From an uncultured Acinetobacter sp. (GTDB lineage: Bacteria; Pseudomonadota; Gammaproteobacteria; Pseudomonadales; Moraxellaceae): DNA of 64,000 nt. The position numbers and the translations under genes were made by a program. Shown here one piece after another: positions 29,012 to 39,607 of the stretch. The stretch is taken from assembly GCF_947493735.1 (NCBI RefSeq), contig NZ_CANLSL010000004.1:1-64000 (forward strand), written 5' to 3'. Each line of letters starts with the position of its first letter. The stretch's first letter is position 1. The notes below the pieces were generated by a model. The model was not told the origin of the DNA and did no database searches. It saw nothing but the letters and a program-made list of their open reading frames with translations.

Positions 29012-30388
29012 ATGAGCGTATCTGCAAACGATCCACAAACTACTGCCAAAACTAATGAATATTATCTCACTCGCCAAAGTCAGATGGAATCAAATGTTCG
29101 TAGTTATCCGAGAAAATTACCTTTGGCAATTGCGAAGGCAAAAGGCTGTTGGGTCACTGATGTCGAGGGCAATGAGTACCTTGACTGTCTAGCTGGTGCT
29201 GGGACTTTGGCCTTAGGTCATAACCATCCTGCGGTCATTGAAAGCATTCAAGAAACCATTGCAAGTGGTTTGCCTCTACATACATTAGATTTAACCACCC
29301 CTTTGAAAGATGCTTTTACCGAAGCATTGCTATCGCATATGCCAGGTGGTCAAGAAGAATATTGTCTACAGTTCTGCGGTCCTACGGGCGCAGATGCGAC
29401 TGAGGCGGCGATCAAACTTGCGAAAACTTATACAGGTCGTGGCACAGTCATCAGCTTCTCTGGGGGTTATCACGGTATGACGCATGGTGCGTTGGCAATG
29501 ACAGGTAACTTGAGCGCAAAAAATGCGGTCAATAACTTGATGCCAGGTGTACAGTTTATGCCATATCCGCATGAATACCGTTGCCCACTTGGTCTTGGTG
29601 GCGAGGCAGGTGTTGATGCTTTGACGCATTATTTTGAAGATTTTATACAAGATGTAGAAAGTGGTGTCACTCGTCCTGCTGCGGTCATCCTAGAGGCGAT
29701 TCAGGGTGAAGGCGGTGTTGTGATCGCACCAACTAAGTGGTTGCAAAAAATCCGTGAAGTGACCGAAAAGCACAATATCGTATTGATCCTGGATGAAGTC
29801 CAAGCAGGCTTCGCACGTTCAGGTAAAATGTTTGCCTTTGAACATGCAGGCATTGAACCTGATGTGATCGTGATGTCAAAAGCTGTTGGTGGTAGCTTGC
29901 CACTTGCGGTACTTGCGATTAAGCGTAAATTTGACTCATGGCAACCTGCAGGCCATACGGGGACTTTCCGTGGCAACCAAATGGCGATGGGTACAGGTCT
30001 TGCGACACTCAACACCATTAAGTCTGAAAAACTGGCTGAAAATGCACAAACTCAAGGTGATTATCTACAAGCTGAAATGAAAAAATTACAGCAAGAATTA
30101 CCGTGTATTGGTCATGTACGTGGTCGTGGTTTGATGATTGGTATCGAGATCGTCGATGAGCGTCAAGCGCCAAATCATTTGGGTGCTTATCCTGCGGATT
30201 CACAGCTTGCGGCTGAAATTCAACGTGCTTGTTTTGAAAATAAATTGATGCTTGAAAAAGGTGGTCGTGGCGGTACAGTGATTCGTTTGCTTTGCCCATT
30301 GATCATCACCCGTGAAGAATGTGAAGAAGTTATTAAACGCTTTAAGAAAGCAGTTTCAGAAGCTTTAGTTACAGTTCGAGGCGCATAA
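29012..30388 (+). CDS. dat: L-2,4-diaminobutyrate:2-oxoglutarate 4-aminotransferase
   Basis: This 458-aa class III PLP aminotransferase reversibly converts aspartate 4-semialdehyde and glutamate to 2,4-diaminobutyrate. Signature segments are [29 protein letters not shown] and [18 protein letters not shown]. The glycine-rich [18 protein letters not shown] and [36 protein letters not shown] follow, with the PLP lysine in SKAVGG. The next gene, ddc, starts one base after its stop, so the two form an operon that makes 1,3-diaminopropane. This pair is a long-known feature of Acinetobacter. Confidence 0.94.
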   Translation: MSVSANDPQTTAKTNEYYLTRQSQMESNVRSYPRKLPLAIAKAKGCWVTDVEGNEYLDCLAGAGTLALGHNHPAVIESIQETIASGLPLHTLDLTTPLKDAFTEALLSHMPGGQEEYCLQFCGPTGADATEAAIKLAKTYTGRGTVISFSGGYHGMTHGALAMTGNLSAKNAVNNLMPGVQFMPYPHEYRCPLGLGGEAGVDALTHYFEDFIQDVESGVTRPAAVILEAIQGEGGVVIAPTKWLQKIREVTEKHNIVLILDEVQAGFARSGKMFAFEHAGIEPDVIVMSKAVGGSLPLAVLAIKRKFDSWQPAGHTGTFRGNQMAMGTGLATLNTIKSEKLAENAQTQGDYLQAEMKKLQQELPCIGHVRGRGLMIGIEIVDERQAPNHLGAYPADSQLAAEIQRACFENKLMLEKGGRGGTVIRLLCPLIITREECEEVIKRFKKAVSEALVTVRGA

Positions 30389-30389
30389 T

Positions 30390-31922
30390 ATGGTGGACTT
30401 TGCAGAACATCGCCGTGCTTTGCTATGTAACGATGCGCAATCCATTGCTGACTATGAGTCGGCAATGGAGCAAGCAACCAAAGCGGTTGCGACATGGTTG
30501 CAAAATGACAAAATGTACACTGGCGGTAGCATCAAAGAACTTCGCAGTGCCATTGCCTTTAATCCTTCAAAAGAAGGGTTGGGCGTGCAGGCGTCATTAC
30601 AACGTATGGTTGAACTTTTCCTTAATAAAAGTTTAAAAGTGCATCATCCGCATTCACTTGCGCATTTGCATTGTCCAACTATGGTGACCAGTCAAATCGC
30701 CGAAGTATTGATTAATGCGACCAATCAGTCGATGGATTCATGGGATCAAAGTCCTGCGGGTTCATTGATGGAAGTGCAGTTGATCGATTGGCTTCGTCAA
30801 AAAGTCGGTTATGGCGCAGGTCAAGCAGGGGTATTTACCTCTGGTGGCACGCAGTCTAACTTGATGGGTGTATTGCTGGCGCGTGACTGGTGCATCGCTA
30901 AAAACTGGCAAGACGAACATGGCAAGCCGTGGTCTGTTCAGCGTGATGGCGTGCCGAATGAAGCGATGAAAAACGTCAAAGTGATCTGTTCTGAAAATGC
31001 ACATTTCTCTGTGCAAAAGAACATGGCGATGATGGGCATGGGCTTTCAGTCGGTCGTGACTGTACCTGTCAATGATAAAGCGCAGATGGATGTCGATGCA
31101 CTAGAAAAAACCATGGCATTGCTCCAGTCTGAAGGCAAAATCGTAGCATGTGTGGTCGCAACTGCGGGTACAACCGATGCAGGGGCGATTGATCCACTCA
31201 AGCAAATCCGTGACATTACCAATAAGTATGGCGCATGGATGCACATCGATGCGGCTTGGGGCGGTGCATTGGTTTTATCTAATGAATTCCGTTCGATGCT
31301 AGACGGTATTGAATTGTCTGATTCGATCACTTTGGACTTCCATAAGCATTATTTCCAAAGTATTAGCTGTGGTGCGTTCTTGCTGAAAGATGAAGCCAAC
31401 TATCGCTTTATGCATTATGAAGCGGAGTATCTCAACTCTGCTTATGATGAAGAGCATGGTGTGCCGAATCTGGTATCGAAGTCATTGCAAACTACACGTC
31501 GTTTTGATGCGTTGAAATTGTGGATGACTATAGAAGCATTGGGTGAAGAGCTTTATGGTTCAATGATTGATCATGGTGTGAAACTGACGCGTGAAGTTGC
31601 AGACTATATCAAGGCGACTGATGGTTTAGAACTACTGGTTGAGCCACAGTTTGCGTCGGTGTTGTTCCGTGTAGTGCCAAATGGCTATCCTGCACAGTTT
31701 ATTGATAACTTAAATCAAAATGTGGCAGATGAACTATTTGCTCGTGGCGAGGCGAACATTGGTGTGACCAAAGTCGGTCTGAATCAATCCTTGAAGATGA
31801 CCACACTTAGTCCTGTGGCAACACTGGATAATGTCAAAAATCTGCTCGACATGGTCTTAGCAGAATCTGATCGCATTAAAGATGATATTGCTTTTGGACG
31901 ATACACGCCTGCAATCGATTGA
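30390..31922 (+). CDS. ddc: L-2,4-diaminobutyrate decarboxylase
   Basis: This 510-aa group II PLP decarboxylase turns 2,4-diaminobutyrate into 1,3-diaminopropane. Visible motifs are [70 protein letters not shown] and the PLP lysine in [17 protein letters not shown]. The C-terminal domain is complete. It follows dat with a 1-bp gap and a GAGG ribosome site inside the dat 3' end, and is closed by a strong terminator. In Acinetobacter, diaminopropane is the major polyamine, and it is also used in some siderophores. Confidence 0.95.
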   Translation: MVDFAEHRRALLCNDAQSIADYESAMEQATKAVATWLQNDKMYTGGSIKELRSAIAFNPSKEGLGVQASLQRMVELFLNKSLKVHHPHSLAHLHCPTMVTSQIAEVLINATNQSMDSWDQSPAGSLMEVQLIDWLRQKVGYGAGQAGVFTSGGTQSNLMGVLLARDWCIAKNWQDEHGKPWSVQRDGVPNEAMKNVKVICSENAHFSVQKNMAMMGMGFQSVVTVPVNDKAQMDVDALEKTMALLQSEGKIVACVVATAGTTDAGAIDPLKQIRDITNKYGAWMHIDAAWGGALVLSNEFRSMLDGIELSDSITLDFHKHYFQSISCGAFLLKDEANYRFMHYEAEYLNSAYDEEHGVPNLVSKSLQTTRRFDALKLWMTIEALGEELYGSMIDHGVKLTREVADYIKATDGLELLVEPQFASVLFRVVPNGYPAQFIDNLNQNVADELFARGEANIGVTKVGLNQSLKMTTLSPVATLDNVKNLLDMVLAESDRIKDDIAFGRYTPAID

Positions 31923-31946
31923 TTGATGAAAAATCTACAACCTCTA

Positions 31947-31970
31947 GAGATCGCTTCGGCGGTCTTTTTT
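31947..31970 (+). terminator. Terminator of the dat-ddc operon
   Basis: AGATCGC-TTCG-GCGGTCT, a stable UUCG tetraloop hairpin, is followed by TTTTTT, starting 25 bp after the ddc stop. Confidence 0.88.
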
Positions 31971-32068
31971 AATGCTAATCTAAGTCCTGATTTTTAAAGC
32001 TTGCTTATTCACAGCAATGTCATATATTTGCTTTAAGTTAATTGGTTTAATCAAATTCTTAGAAGTAT

Positions 32069-33253
32069 ATGGACACACCATTTTCAATTTTTCGATTATT
32101 TTTCTATTTGGGTTGCATTTCTTTTGGTGGTCCTGCGGCGCATATTGCACTGTTTCAAACAAAAATTATTGATCAAAAACAGTGGATGAGCGCAGAACAA
32201 TATTTGCAGTTGGTGGCGCTATGTCAGTTTTTACCTGGGCCGAGCAGTAGCCAAGTCGGCATGGGGCTAGGACTGTATCGAGCAGGATATCTTGGTGCAT
32301 TTGCTTCTTGGCTTGGCTTTACTTTGCCGAGTGCGATCTTGATGTATTTGCTTGCGATTAGCTTAAGCCACTTTTCGTGGCTATCCAATGCGATGATTTT
32401 AAAAGGCTTATTACTTGCAATCGTAGTGATCATTGCCCATGCAGTTGTGATGATGAGTAAGCAAATCTGCAAAACTAAATTTCATTACGCCATTGTGATG
32501 ATTTTGACAGCAGTTGGTTTGATGTTTAGTGAGTTAAATCAATTAGTTTTCATTTTAATTGCTGCGATTCTAGGGATAATATCTTTCTATAAACAATCTT
32601 ATCCAGCATTAGCAAAACTAGATTTTCAAGTGTCTAAACGGGTTGCTATTTTTGCTTTAATTGTATTTTTTGTGATCTTATTTTTTACGCCAATTTTAAT
32701 ATCGACATTTCTGTCAGGTGATCATCCTGTCAATTTTTACTATGAAATTTATCAAGCCAGTGCTTTAGTGTTTGGTGGTGGGCATGTGGTGTTACCTTTA
32801 TTAGAAGCGAGTGTGGTTGGTCAAGATTTTGTAGAGAAAGATCAGTTTATGACGGGCTATGGTGTGATTCAGACCTTACCTGGACCACTATTTAATTTTA
32901 GTGCATTTTTAGGAGCTTCAGCGTTTCCATCAGTGAGTTTGCTTGCTGCACTATTTGCGGTTCTTGCGATTTTCTTGCCTGCGGCGTTGGTTTTAATCGG
33001 TGCGTTGCCGATGACGAGTTATTTATCAAAAAATAAATATTTGCGTGGCATCTTTCAGGGTATTAGTGCAGGGGTGATTGCCTTGCTGATTTTGATGTTA
33101 GTTCAAAATATGTTACCCAAATCGGTAGAATCAATCACCGACGGTATTTTTCTGATCATTGCTTTTGCGATGTTTTATACAGGACGTTTACCGATTTGGG
33201 CTTTGATGCTTGCCAGTTTAAGTTATGCGTACATCATGTCCGCAGTCATTTAA
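32069..33253 (+). CDS. chrA: Chromate transporter ChrA, two-domain form
   Basis: This 394-aa inner-membrane protein of the CHR family exports chromate, probably by ion exchange. The two homologous halves each carry the family signature. The N-terminal half has FYLGCISFGGPAAHIALFQ and LCQFLPGPSSSQVGMGLGLYRAG, and the C-terminal half has SALVFGGGHVVLPLLE and IQTLPGPLFNFSAFLGA. About ten to twelve hydrophobic helices are apparent. It is a single gene converging with trmA, with only three bases between the stops. No chrB regulator is nearby. Confidence 0.92.
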   Translation: MDTPFSIFRLFFYLGCISFGGPAAHIALFQTKIIDQKQWMSAEQYLQLVALCQFLPGPSSSQVGMGLGLYRAGYLGAFASWLGFTLPSAILMYLLAISLSHFSWLSNAMILKGLLLAIVVIIAHAVVMMSKQICKTKFHYAIVMILTAVGLMFSELNQLVFILIAAILGIISFYKQSYPALAKLDFQVSKRVAIFALIVFFVILFFTPILISTFLSGDHPVNFYYEIYQASALVFGGGHVVLPLLEASVVGQDFVEKDQFMTGYGVIQTLPGPLFNFSAFLGASAFPSVSLLAALFAVLAIFLPAALVLIGALPMTSYLSKNKYLRGIFQGISAGVIALLILMLVQNMLPKSVESITDGIFLIIAFAMFYTGRLPIWALMLASLSYAYIMSAVI

Positions 33254-33256
33254 AAA

Positions 33257-34351
33257 TTACTTTTTGACTAAGAGCACGCCTGATTCAACATGATGAGTAA
33301 ATGGAAATTGATCAAACATGGCAAAGCGTTTGATGTCGTGGGTCTCATTCAATACTTGTAAGTTGTCGTATAGCGTTTCAGGATTGCATGAGATGTAAAT
33401 AATTTGAGGAAACTGTGCGATTAAAGCCAGCGTATCATCATCAATCCCTGCACGAGGTGGATCAACAAAAACCGTATCAAATTGATAATTGCTCAGCTCA
33501 ATATTTTCTTCTTTTAAACGGCGGAATTCACGCTTGCCTTGATAGGCTTCGGTAAATTCTTCTGCGGAAAGCCGTGCAAGTTGAATATTTTCAATTTGAT
33601 TTTCAGCCATGTTCCATTTGGCGGCGTAGACCGAACTTTTAGCGAGTTCTGTTGCAAGCACATTGCGATAATGTTGTGACAATGGCAAGGTAAAATTACC
33701 ATTGCCACAATACAGTTCTAATAAGTCAGTTGGCGAGTCTGTTTGATTTTCTTGTGCGACATCACATGCCCAAGACAGCATTTTTTCACAGACGATCGCA
33801 TTGGGCTGGGTAAAGCCATTTTCGATTTGTTTATAGGCAAATTCACGACCATTCACCATCAGTTTTTCAATGATAAAGTCATCAGCTAAAACAATTTTCT
33901 GCCCACGACTACGACCAATGATTTTAATATTTAATTTTTCTTGTATTGTTTTTGCAATTGCAGTCCATGCTTCATTTAACTGTCGGTGATAGATCATCGA
34001 AACGAGCATTTCCCCATGCTTCGATGCCAAAAAGTCGATTTCAAATAAGCGCTCTGAAAGTAGCGGATTAGCTTTCACTTCTGCCAAAAGAATTGGCATG
34101 AGATCGTTAATCGACTGGGTTGCCGTCGGAAAATCATCAATGCGAATGACTTGTTTTTTACCTTCTTCATCACGTTCAAACATGGCATAAAACAGATCGT
34201 CATCGGTATGCCAAATGCGAAACTCGGCACGCATGCGATAATGACTTTCTGGTGATTCGAAGACTTCGATTTCAGGCATGTCAAATTCAGCAAACTGTGC
34301 AAGCAAGTGTTGGACTTTAAATTCGAGTTGTTGTTGATAATCGAGTTGCAT
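33257..34351 (-). CDS. trmA: tRNA (uracil-54-C5) methyltransferase TrmA
   Basis: This 364-aa SAM-dependent enzyme makes ribothymidine at position 54 of tRNAs (and at U341 of tmRNA in E. coli). The N-terminal RNA-binding region includes [11 protein letters not shown]. The SAM-binding motif is [17 protein letters not shown], followed by [14 protein letters not shown] and the nucleophilic cysteine in [14 protein letters not shown] (about 322). It matches E. coli TrmA in length and lacks the Fe-S cysteine cluster and TRAM domain of RlmD/RlmC. It converges with chrA. Confidence 0.95.
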   Translation of the reverse strand: MQLDYQQQLEFKVQHLLAQFAEFDMPEIEVFESPESHYRMRAEFRIWHTDDDLFYAMFERDEEGKKQVIRIDDFPTATQSINDLMPILLAEVKANPLLSERLFEIDFLASKHGEMLVSMIYHRQLNEAWTAIAKTIQEKLNIKIIGRSRGQKIVLADDFIIEKLMVNGREFAYKQIENGFTQPNAIVCEKMLSWACDVAQENQTDSPTDLLELYCGNGNFTLPLSQHYRNVLATELAKSSVYAAKWNMAENQIENIQLARLSAEEFTEAYQGKREFRRLKEENIELSNYQFDTVFVDPPRAGIDDDTLALIAQFPQIIYISCNPETLYDNLQVLNETHDIKRFAMFDQFPFTHHVESGVLLVKK

Positions 34352-34492
34352 AAGAATCGGATAAGTTTAAGGAATGGGGTTGTGCATAGTAGCAAATTAC
34401 ACATACACATGAAAAATCATTTTTCAAAATTGGTTGTTTGCACTTATTAAGGCATAGAGTTTAAGACATAGAGTGATTCGAAAACTGGTGTA

Positions 34493-34525
34493 TAAAAAAA
34501 GAAGTGACTTACGCCACTTCTTTTT
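34493..34525. terminator. Bidirectional-looking terminator, mainly for the acyl-CoA ligase
   Basis: AAAAAGAAGTG...CACTTCTTTTT has a symmetric stem with A and T runs on both sides. It lies 25-58 bp beyond the acyl-CoA ligase stop on the minus strand, upstream of trmA. Confidence 0.8.
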
Positions 34526-34550
34526 GGATTTTGAGTGATTTTGGATTGAA

Positions 34551-36179
34551 TTATGCGCCAAGTAGCACATCACCATATTGGTCACGAAGTTCTGATTTGA
34601 CCATTTTCCCAGTGCCGTTGATAGGAATCGCATCAACAAAGATCACACGGTCTGGTATCTGCCAATCAGCTATTTTGCCTTGATAGTAAGCTTTTACCGC
34701 TTCTTCATCAATGTTGCTATCTTCTTCTTTAATCGCAACTAAAACAGGGCGCTCGTCCCATTTTGGATGTTTGGCGGCGATCGCTGCTGCCATGCGAATT
34801 TCTGGATGACTCATGGCGATACCTTCAAGTTCAACCGAAGAAATCCATTCACCGCCTGATTTGATCAAATCTTTAGATCGGTCACGAATGACTAAGAATC
34901 CGTCTGGATCAATCGTTGCGACATCACCTGTATCGAACCAACCATCTGCTGTGAGTGCAGAGGTACCTTTGTTGAAGTATTCCGAAACAATCCAATGTCC
35001 ACGAATATGGAGATTACCTTGCGTCGTTCCGTCATGTGGTAATACTTGATTGTTTGCATCAGGATCTACGATACGAAGCTCTACACCAAACACAGGGCGA
35101 CCTTGTGATAAGCGGAGTTTTTCCAATTGCTCAACGGATAAATCTTTATGCTTCGCTTTGGTTTGATTCGCTGTTCCGAGTGGACTGGTTTCCGTCATCC
35201 CCCAAGCATGAATCGTTTCGCATTGATATTTATCTTTAAACATTTTGATAATCGCAGGTGGGCATGCGGCTCCGCCAACCACATTGCGCACCATGCTCTC
35301 TAGTGTGGTGTCACGTTTTGCAGCTGCAGCAAGAAGGCCTTGCCAAATGGTTGGTACACCAAGTGCAACAGTGACTTTATAATCATCAATCAAGCTGACT
35401 AAGCTATCGCCGTCAAGATTTGGACCGGGAAGGACCAAGCTGCTGCCTGTCATCCCTGTAGCATATGGAATTCCCCACGCATTAACATGGAACATCGGTA
35501 CCACGGGGAGCACGACATCTTTTGCAGAAAGATTCAATGAATCTGGCAGGGAGATGCCAAAAGCATGCAGTAGTGTTGAGCGGTGGCTATACAATACACC
35601 TTTGGGATTACCTGTAGTTCCTGAAGTGTAACAGAGTGAACTCGCTGCATTTTCATCAAGTTCTGGCCATTCAAATTCATCATTATTTGATGCAATCAAA
35701 TCGTCGAAAAATAATACATCAGGCAAAGTGGCGAGAACTTTTTCATCTTTCCCACCCAAACAAATCAACTTTTCAACCGTTGGAATTTTATCTTTAATTG
35801 CAGTAATTAATGGCAAAAATGTCACATCAAAAAATAGCGCCTTATCTTTGGCATCATTGATAATAAAGACCAATTGCTCAGGAAAAAGTCGAGGGTTGAT
35901 GGTATGGCATACGTAGCCACTGCAAGAAACCGCATACCATGTTTCAAGATGACGATAGTTATTCCATGCGATGGTCGCCAAGCGATCACCAACTTGCAAA
36001 TTATATTGGCTTAGTGCATTGGCAAGGCGTTTTGCATTTTTTGACACATTGCTCCAGTTGGTGGTGGTAAATTCACCACTGACTTCTTTGGAAATGATCT
36101 GCGTATCGCCGTGGTATTGTGCTGCGTGATCAATCAAGCTACTAATCACTAATGGGCGATTCATCATTTGTCCAAACAT
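34551..36179 (-). CDS. Fatty acyl-CoA ligase (AMP-binding, AlkK-like)
   Basis: This 542-aa member of the ANL superfamily activates a carboxylic acid, probably a medium- or long-chain fatty acid, to its CoA thioester through an acyl-AMP. Motifs are [19 protein letters not shown] (P-loop, about 188-206), [49 protein letters not shown] (hinge and A8) and the catalytic lysine in [12 protein letters not shown] near the C-terminus. The overall pattern matches the AlkK-type medium/long-chain ligases of proteobacteria. Several acyl-CoA dehydrogenase genes lie 10-15 kb away, but no beta-oxidation operon is adjacent. Chain-length specificity cannot be read from sequence. Confidence 0.88.
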   Translation of the reverse strand: MFGQMMNRPLVISSLIDHAAQYHGDTQIISKEVSGEFTTTNWSNVSKNAKRLANALSQYNLQVGDRLATIAWNNYRHLETWYAVSCSGYVCHTINPRLFPEQLVFIINDAKDKALFFDVTFLPLITAIKDKIPTVEKLICLGGKDEKVLATLPDVLFFDDLIASNNDEFEWPELDENAASSLCYTSGTTGNPKGVLYSHRSTLLHAFGISLPDSLNLSAKDVVLPVVPMFHVNAWGIPYATGMTGSSLVLPGPNLDGDSLVSLIDDYKVTVALGVPTIWQGLLAAAAKRDTTLESMVRNVVGGAACPPAIIKMFKDKYQCETIHAWGMTETSPLGTANQTKAKHKDLSVEQLEKLRLSQGRPVFGVELRIVDPDANNQVLPHDGTTQGNLHIRGHWIVSEYFNKGTSALTADGWFDTGDVATIDPDGFLVIRDRSKDLIKSGGEWISSVELEGIAMSHPEIRMAAAIAAKHPKWDERPVLVAIKEEDSNIDEEAVKAYYQGKIADWQIPDRVIFVDAIPINGTGKMVKSELRDQYGDVLLGA

Positions 36180-36449
36180 ATCGACATCCTTGTAGGTCTA
36201 TTATTTCGAACATTTACTTTGCATGAGAAGCGAAGCAGTGACAATAGGCAAAAACTGCCAAAATCATGTGCAAATCTTTCAAAGTTAATTCATCTGTTTG
36301 CGACAAACTCACATTTTCATTTAGTCAAATGATGCTACCGATTGATAACGAATTTATGCGGATTATCGCTTTAGTCGCTTTCTAAATTCAGTTATTCTAA
36401 AAGCTTGAAATGCTGTAATTAAATCATTGAATAAATTAAGGATAAATGG

Positions 36450-37658
36450 ATGCAACCAATCATCATTGTTGGTGGAGGCATGGTCGGGCTTAGCCTCGGA
36501 CTGATGTTGGCAAAACTTGAGCTGAAAGTTACCTTGCTTGAAGCGATCAAGTATCCTGATTATCAAGCGCAAGGCGGTGAAACGCCATACCATTCGAGTT
36601 TTGATGCCCGTAATACCGCATTATCTCGGCGTAGTGTAGAGATTTATCAAGAGTTGGGATTGTGGGAAACATTACAACAATACGCCACGCCAATTCATCA
36701 AGTGCACATCTCCGAACAGGGTAGTTTTGGTAAAGCAAAACTGGTCAATACCGAAGAAAAAGTCGAAAGCTTTGGACAAGTCATTGAGAATGCTTGGCTT
36801 GGTCGTGTTCTCCTACAAAGTGTGCAAAAGAATGCTTTTATTGAATTGATTGATGCTGTGCAAGTGACACAGTTATCACAAGATAAAAATACGGTATCAA
36901 TCACAGCATTAAAAGATGACAATGAAATTCAGCTACAAAGCCCATTAGTCATTGCCGCTGATGGTCGAGATTCCTTCTGTCGTCAGGCTTTGGGTATTGG
37001 TGTGGATGAACATGATTATGATCAAGTCGCAATCGTCACCACAGTGCAAACCTCTAAGCCACATCAGCAAGTAGGCTTTGAGCGATTCAGTCCTTTAGGA
37101 CCTTTGGCTCTGTTGCCTTTGCATGGGGATTATCGTCGTTCCGTCGTCTGGCCTGTGAAAAAAGGCACAGAGCAAGAATGGCTTGGCGAGGAAAATGATC
37201 AACATTTCTTAGATGCGCTACAGCAGACTTATGGCGATCGAGCAGGGAAATTTGAAAAAACAGGGAAGCGTTTTAGTTATCCATTATCCCAAGTGCTTGC
37301 CCATCAGCAGGTTTCAGGTCGTGTGGTGCTGATGGGGAATGCGGCGCATACCATTCATCCTGTGGCAGGGCAAGGCTTTAATCTGTGTCTACGAGATGCT
37401 TTTGTGTTGTGTCGCTATCTTGCACATCAACAACAGCAGGGTTTGGATTTGGGTGATCATGAGATGCTGAAATCCTATGAGCAAGCACGCCTAAGTGATC
37501 AAAAGAAAGTGATTTTCTTCTGTGACAAAGTGGTGCGAGGATTTAGCAATCACAATCCAATTTTAAAAATTGCACGTAACACAGGTTTACTCGCATTTGA
37601 TTTGATTCCGGGTGTCAAGCCGATGGTGGCGACCTTTGCCATGGGGTTAAAAGCATGA
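36450..37658 (+). CDS. ubiH: UbiH-type FAD monooxygenase (ubiquinone synthesis)
   Basis: This 402-aa class A flavin monooxygenase probably hydroxylates the 2-octaprenyl-6-methoxyphenol-type ring in ubiquinone synthesis. It has the FAD-binding GGGMVGLSLGLMLAKLELKVTLLE at the N-terminus, FDARNTALSRRSVEIYQELGLWE (typical of UbiH), and DGRDSFCRQALGI. The GNAAHTIHPVAGQGFNLCLRDAF motif completes the FAD site. AAGGA precedes ATG 36450. Its stop overlaps the start of the next, related gene by four bases, so the two are translationally coupled. In many gammaproteobacteria this pair directly follows ygfB-pepP, which here lie 6 kb downstream. Confidence 0.88.
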   Translation: MQPIIIVGGGMVGLSLGLMLAKLELKVTLLEAIKYPDYQAQGGETPYHSSFDARNTALSRRSVEIYQELGLWETLQQYATPIHQVHISEQGSFGKAKLVNTEEKVESFGQVIENAWLGRVLLQSVQKNAFIELIDAVQVTQLSQDKNTVSITALKDDNEIQLQSPLVIAADGRDSFCRQALGIGVDEHDYDQVAIVTTVQTSKPHQQVGFERFSPLGPLALLPLHGDYRRSVVWPVKKGTEQEWLGEENDQHFLDALQQTYGDRAGKFEKTGKRFSYPLSQVLAHQQVSGRVVLMGNAAHTIHPVAGQGFNLCLRDAFVLCRYLAHQQQQGLDLGDHEMLKSYEQARLSDQKKVIFFCDKVVRGFSNHNPILKIARNTGLLAFDLIPGVKPMVATFAMGLKA

Positions 37659-38923
37659 GTAAGGAAATGCACAATACGCATCTGAACACGCACCATCGCG
37701 TGATTATCATTGGTGGTGGATTGGTTGGTGGATTAACCGCTTTGTTACTTGCCAAAGCAGGCATTCAAGCCACCGTTTTAGATGCTTCGCCATTACTTGA
37801 TGCGGATAAAGTATTAAGCCAAACCAATCCACGAGTTTTGGCGCTGAATCAAGCTTCGATGCACTTGATGGAACAAGCGGGTGCATGGCAACATTTACAG
37901 AAATTACAGCGTTATCAGCCTTATAGCGGTATGCAAGTGTGGCACCGTGATGGACATGGTGAAATTAACTTTGGGCAAGCTTCCAACGCAACGCCGATGC
38001 CACATGATTGGCTCGGTATCATGGTTGAGCCAAGTATTCTCAATCTCGCTTTACAAACAGAATTACAGCAGAAAGTTCAAGATTATCGTACCCAAATAAA
38101 AGTCATTCGACTGGAAAAATTACCGCAACATTGGCAAGTGACTTTAGCAGATGGTGAAGTGCTAACGACCGACTTAATCATCGGTGCAGATGGCGCAAAT
38201 TCTTTTGTACGAGATCAAGTTGGGATTTTGTTGGATCGCTTGGACTATAAACAAACGGCGATTAGTTGTGCCATTCGTACCGAAAAAACGCATCAACATG
38301 TGGCAAGACAAATTTTCTTAGATACAGGTCCTTTGGCATTTTTACCCATGAAAAGTTTAGATGCGGAACAACAAGGACATTGGCAATCCATCGTTTGGAC
38401 ATTACCGACGGATTATGCTGATGAATATCGTGAATTAAGCGATCAGGATTTTGCGAAAAAAGTCAGTCAAGCAAGTCACTATATGCTCGGTGAGGTACAA
38501 GAAGTGGTTTCACGAGCGAGCTTTCCATTGGTTGCTCGTCAAGCGCAAAGCTATGTGACAGATGGCGTGGCATTGGTCGGTGATGCGGCGCATGTGATTC
38601 ACCCATTGGCAGGACAGGGTGTGAACTTAGGCTGTTTGGATGCGGCGGTATTGGTCGATCAGTTGATTAAAGACCACAAGCGTGGCGCATGGGCGCATAT
38701 TCAAACACTGCGTAAATATGAACATCAACGTCGCCTGCACAATAGCTTGATGATGCACAGCATGTCGGCGTTAGGTTGGATTAACACCACACAACTTCGA
38801 CCACTACAATGGGTACGTAATGAAGCAGTGCACTTTGTCGCAAATCAGCAAAATGCGGTAGATTTTTTTAATACGCAAGCCAGTGGTGCGCCTGCATTAA
38901 AGGATACCCAATACGCACTTTAA
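37655..38923 (+). CDS. ubiI: UbiI/VisC-type FAD monooxygenase (ubiquinone synthesis)
   Basis: This 422-aa paralog of the preceding UbiH, with the same fold, has the FAD motif IIGGGLVGGLTALLLAKAGIQATVLDA, NPRVLALNQASMHLMEQAGAW, VWHRDGHGEINF, IGADGANSFVRDQVGI and GDAAHVIHPLAGQGVNLGCLDAAVLVD. The NPRV-AL-ASM and W-x-x-GHG patterns point to the UbiI/UbiF/VisC branch rather than UbiH. C5-hydroxylation (UbiI) is the most likely activity, but UbiF cannot be excluded. The start overlaps the ubiH stop (ATGA). Confidence 0.82.
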   Translation: MSKEMHNTHLNTHHRVIIIGGGLVGGLTALLLAKAGIQATVLDASPLLDADKVLSQTNPRVLALNQASMHLMEQAGAWQHLQKLQRYQPYSGMQVWHRDGHGEINFGQASNATPMPHDWLGIMVEPSILNLALQTELQQKVQDYRTQIKVIRLEKLPQHWQVTLADGEVLTTDLIIGADGANSFVRDQVGILLDRLDYKQTAISCAIRTEKTHQHVARQIFLDTGPLAFLPMKSLDAEQQGHWQSIVWTLPTDYADEYRELSDQDFAKKVSQASHYMLGEVQEVVSRASFPLVARQAQSYVTDGVALVGDAAHVIHPLAGQGVNLGCLDAAVLVDQLIKDHKRGAWAHIQTLRKYEHQRRLHNSLMMHSMSALGWINTTQLRPLQWVRNEAVHFVANQQNAVDFFNTQASGAPALKDTQYAL

Positions 38924-39141
38924 AAAGCATTCTGTATTATGTCATCGCTCAAAATTATTAAAATTCAATCAATTGATCAAAAGTGCGATAAAAATTGAAT
39001 TTTTCGATGATATTTTCACCATTTTTAACAGTCAGGGGGCTAGGCGGATACAGAATTGATTGCTACATTTCGCCTGAATAGATCAATTCAAAGCGATAGA
39101 AAAAATCGCAACGTGTAGATGATGTTGTGGAGGTGGTGAGC

Positions 39142-39405
39142 ATGAGCGATAACATTGATTATGATGACGACGACTTGAATGAAGGCGTTGATGAAGAAGA
39201 AAGTAAATCTGCGGAAAGTGGTGCAGATGAAGGCGATGGTGAAGGCTCTGGGCATACCACAGATGCAGAGCGTGAAGAAGCAGAAAGCTTATCAGTGACA
39301 GCACGTCAAAAAGCACGTGAATCACTTGAAGATGAATTGGCTCGCTTTCTTGCGCAAGGTGGTCGGATTACCGAAGTGCCACCTGATGAATCAGCGCATG
39401 ATTAA
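39142..39405 (+). CDS. SutA-like small acidic RNA polymerase-associated protein
   Basis: This 87-aa protein has a strongly acidic, disordered N-terminal half (DNIDYDDDDLNEGVDEEE and EGDGEGSGHTTDAEREEAE). A short helical, basic C-terminal part follows (LSVTARQKARESLEDELARFLAQGG, then RITEVPPD). This layout matches Pseudomonas SutA, an acidic protein that binds RNA polymerase and raises expression of housekeeping genes in slow growth. The C-terminal block with the FLxxGGxIxEV-P pattern is the recognisable part. I chose ATG 39142 because GGAGG lies 8 bases upstream. It is followed by a terminator. The assignment is by pattern, not by alignment. Confidence 0.7.
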   Translation: MSDNIDYDDDDLNEGVDEEESKSAESGADEGDGEGSGHTTDAEREEAESLSVTARQKARESLEDELARFLAQGGRITEVPPDESAHD

Positions 39406-39452
39406 TATCTTTACGTTCTATTCACTGTAAATTGAATTAAATGGCAACGTAT

Positions 39453-39477
39453 AACTCGACTTAGGTCGAGTTTTTTG
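39453..39477 (+). terminator. Terminator after the SutA-like gene
   Basis: AACTCGAC-TTAG-GTCGAGTT is followed by TTTTG, 48 bp after the stop codon. Confidence 0.85.
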
Positions 39478-39607
39478 TTTTGAATGTTGAGAAAATATCA
39501 TGAAACTTTAATTGTCATCATATCTTCATCATTTTGCGATCAAAGCTTCATGTTGGCGGTTTAGATTTTTCCTATTTAATTTATCTATAACGAATGATGA
39601 GAAATAT

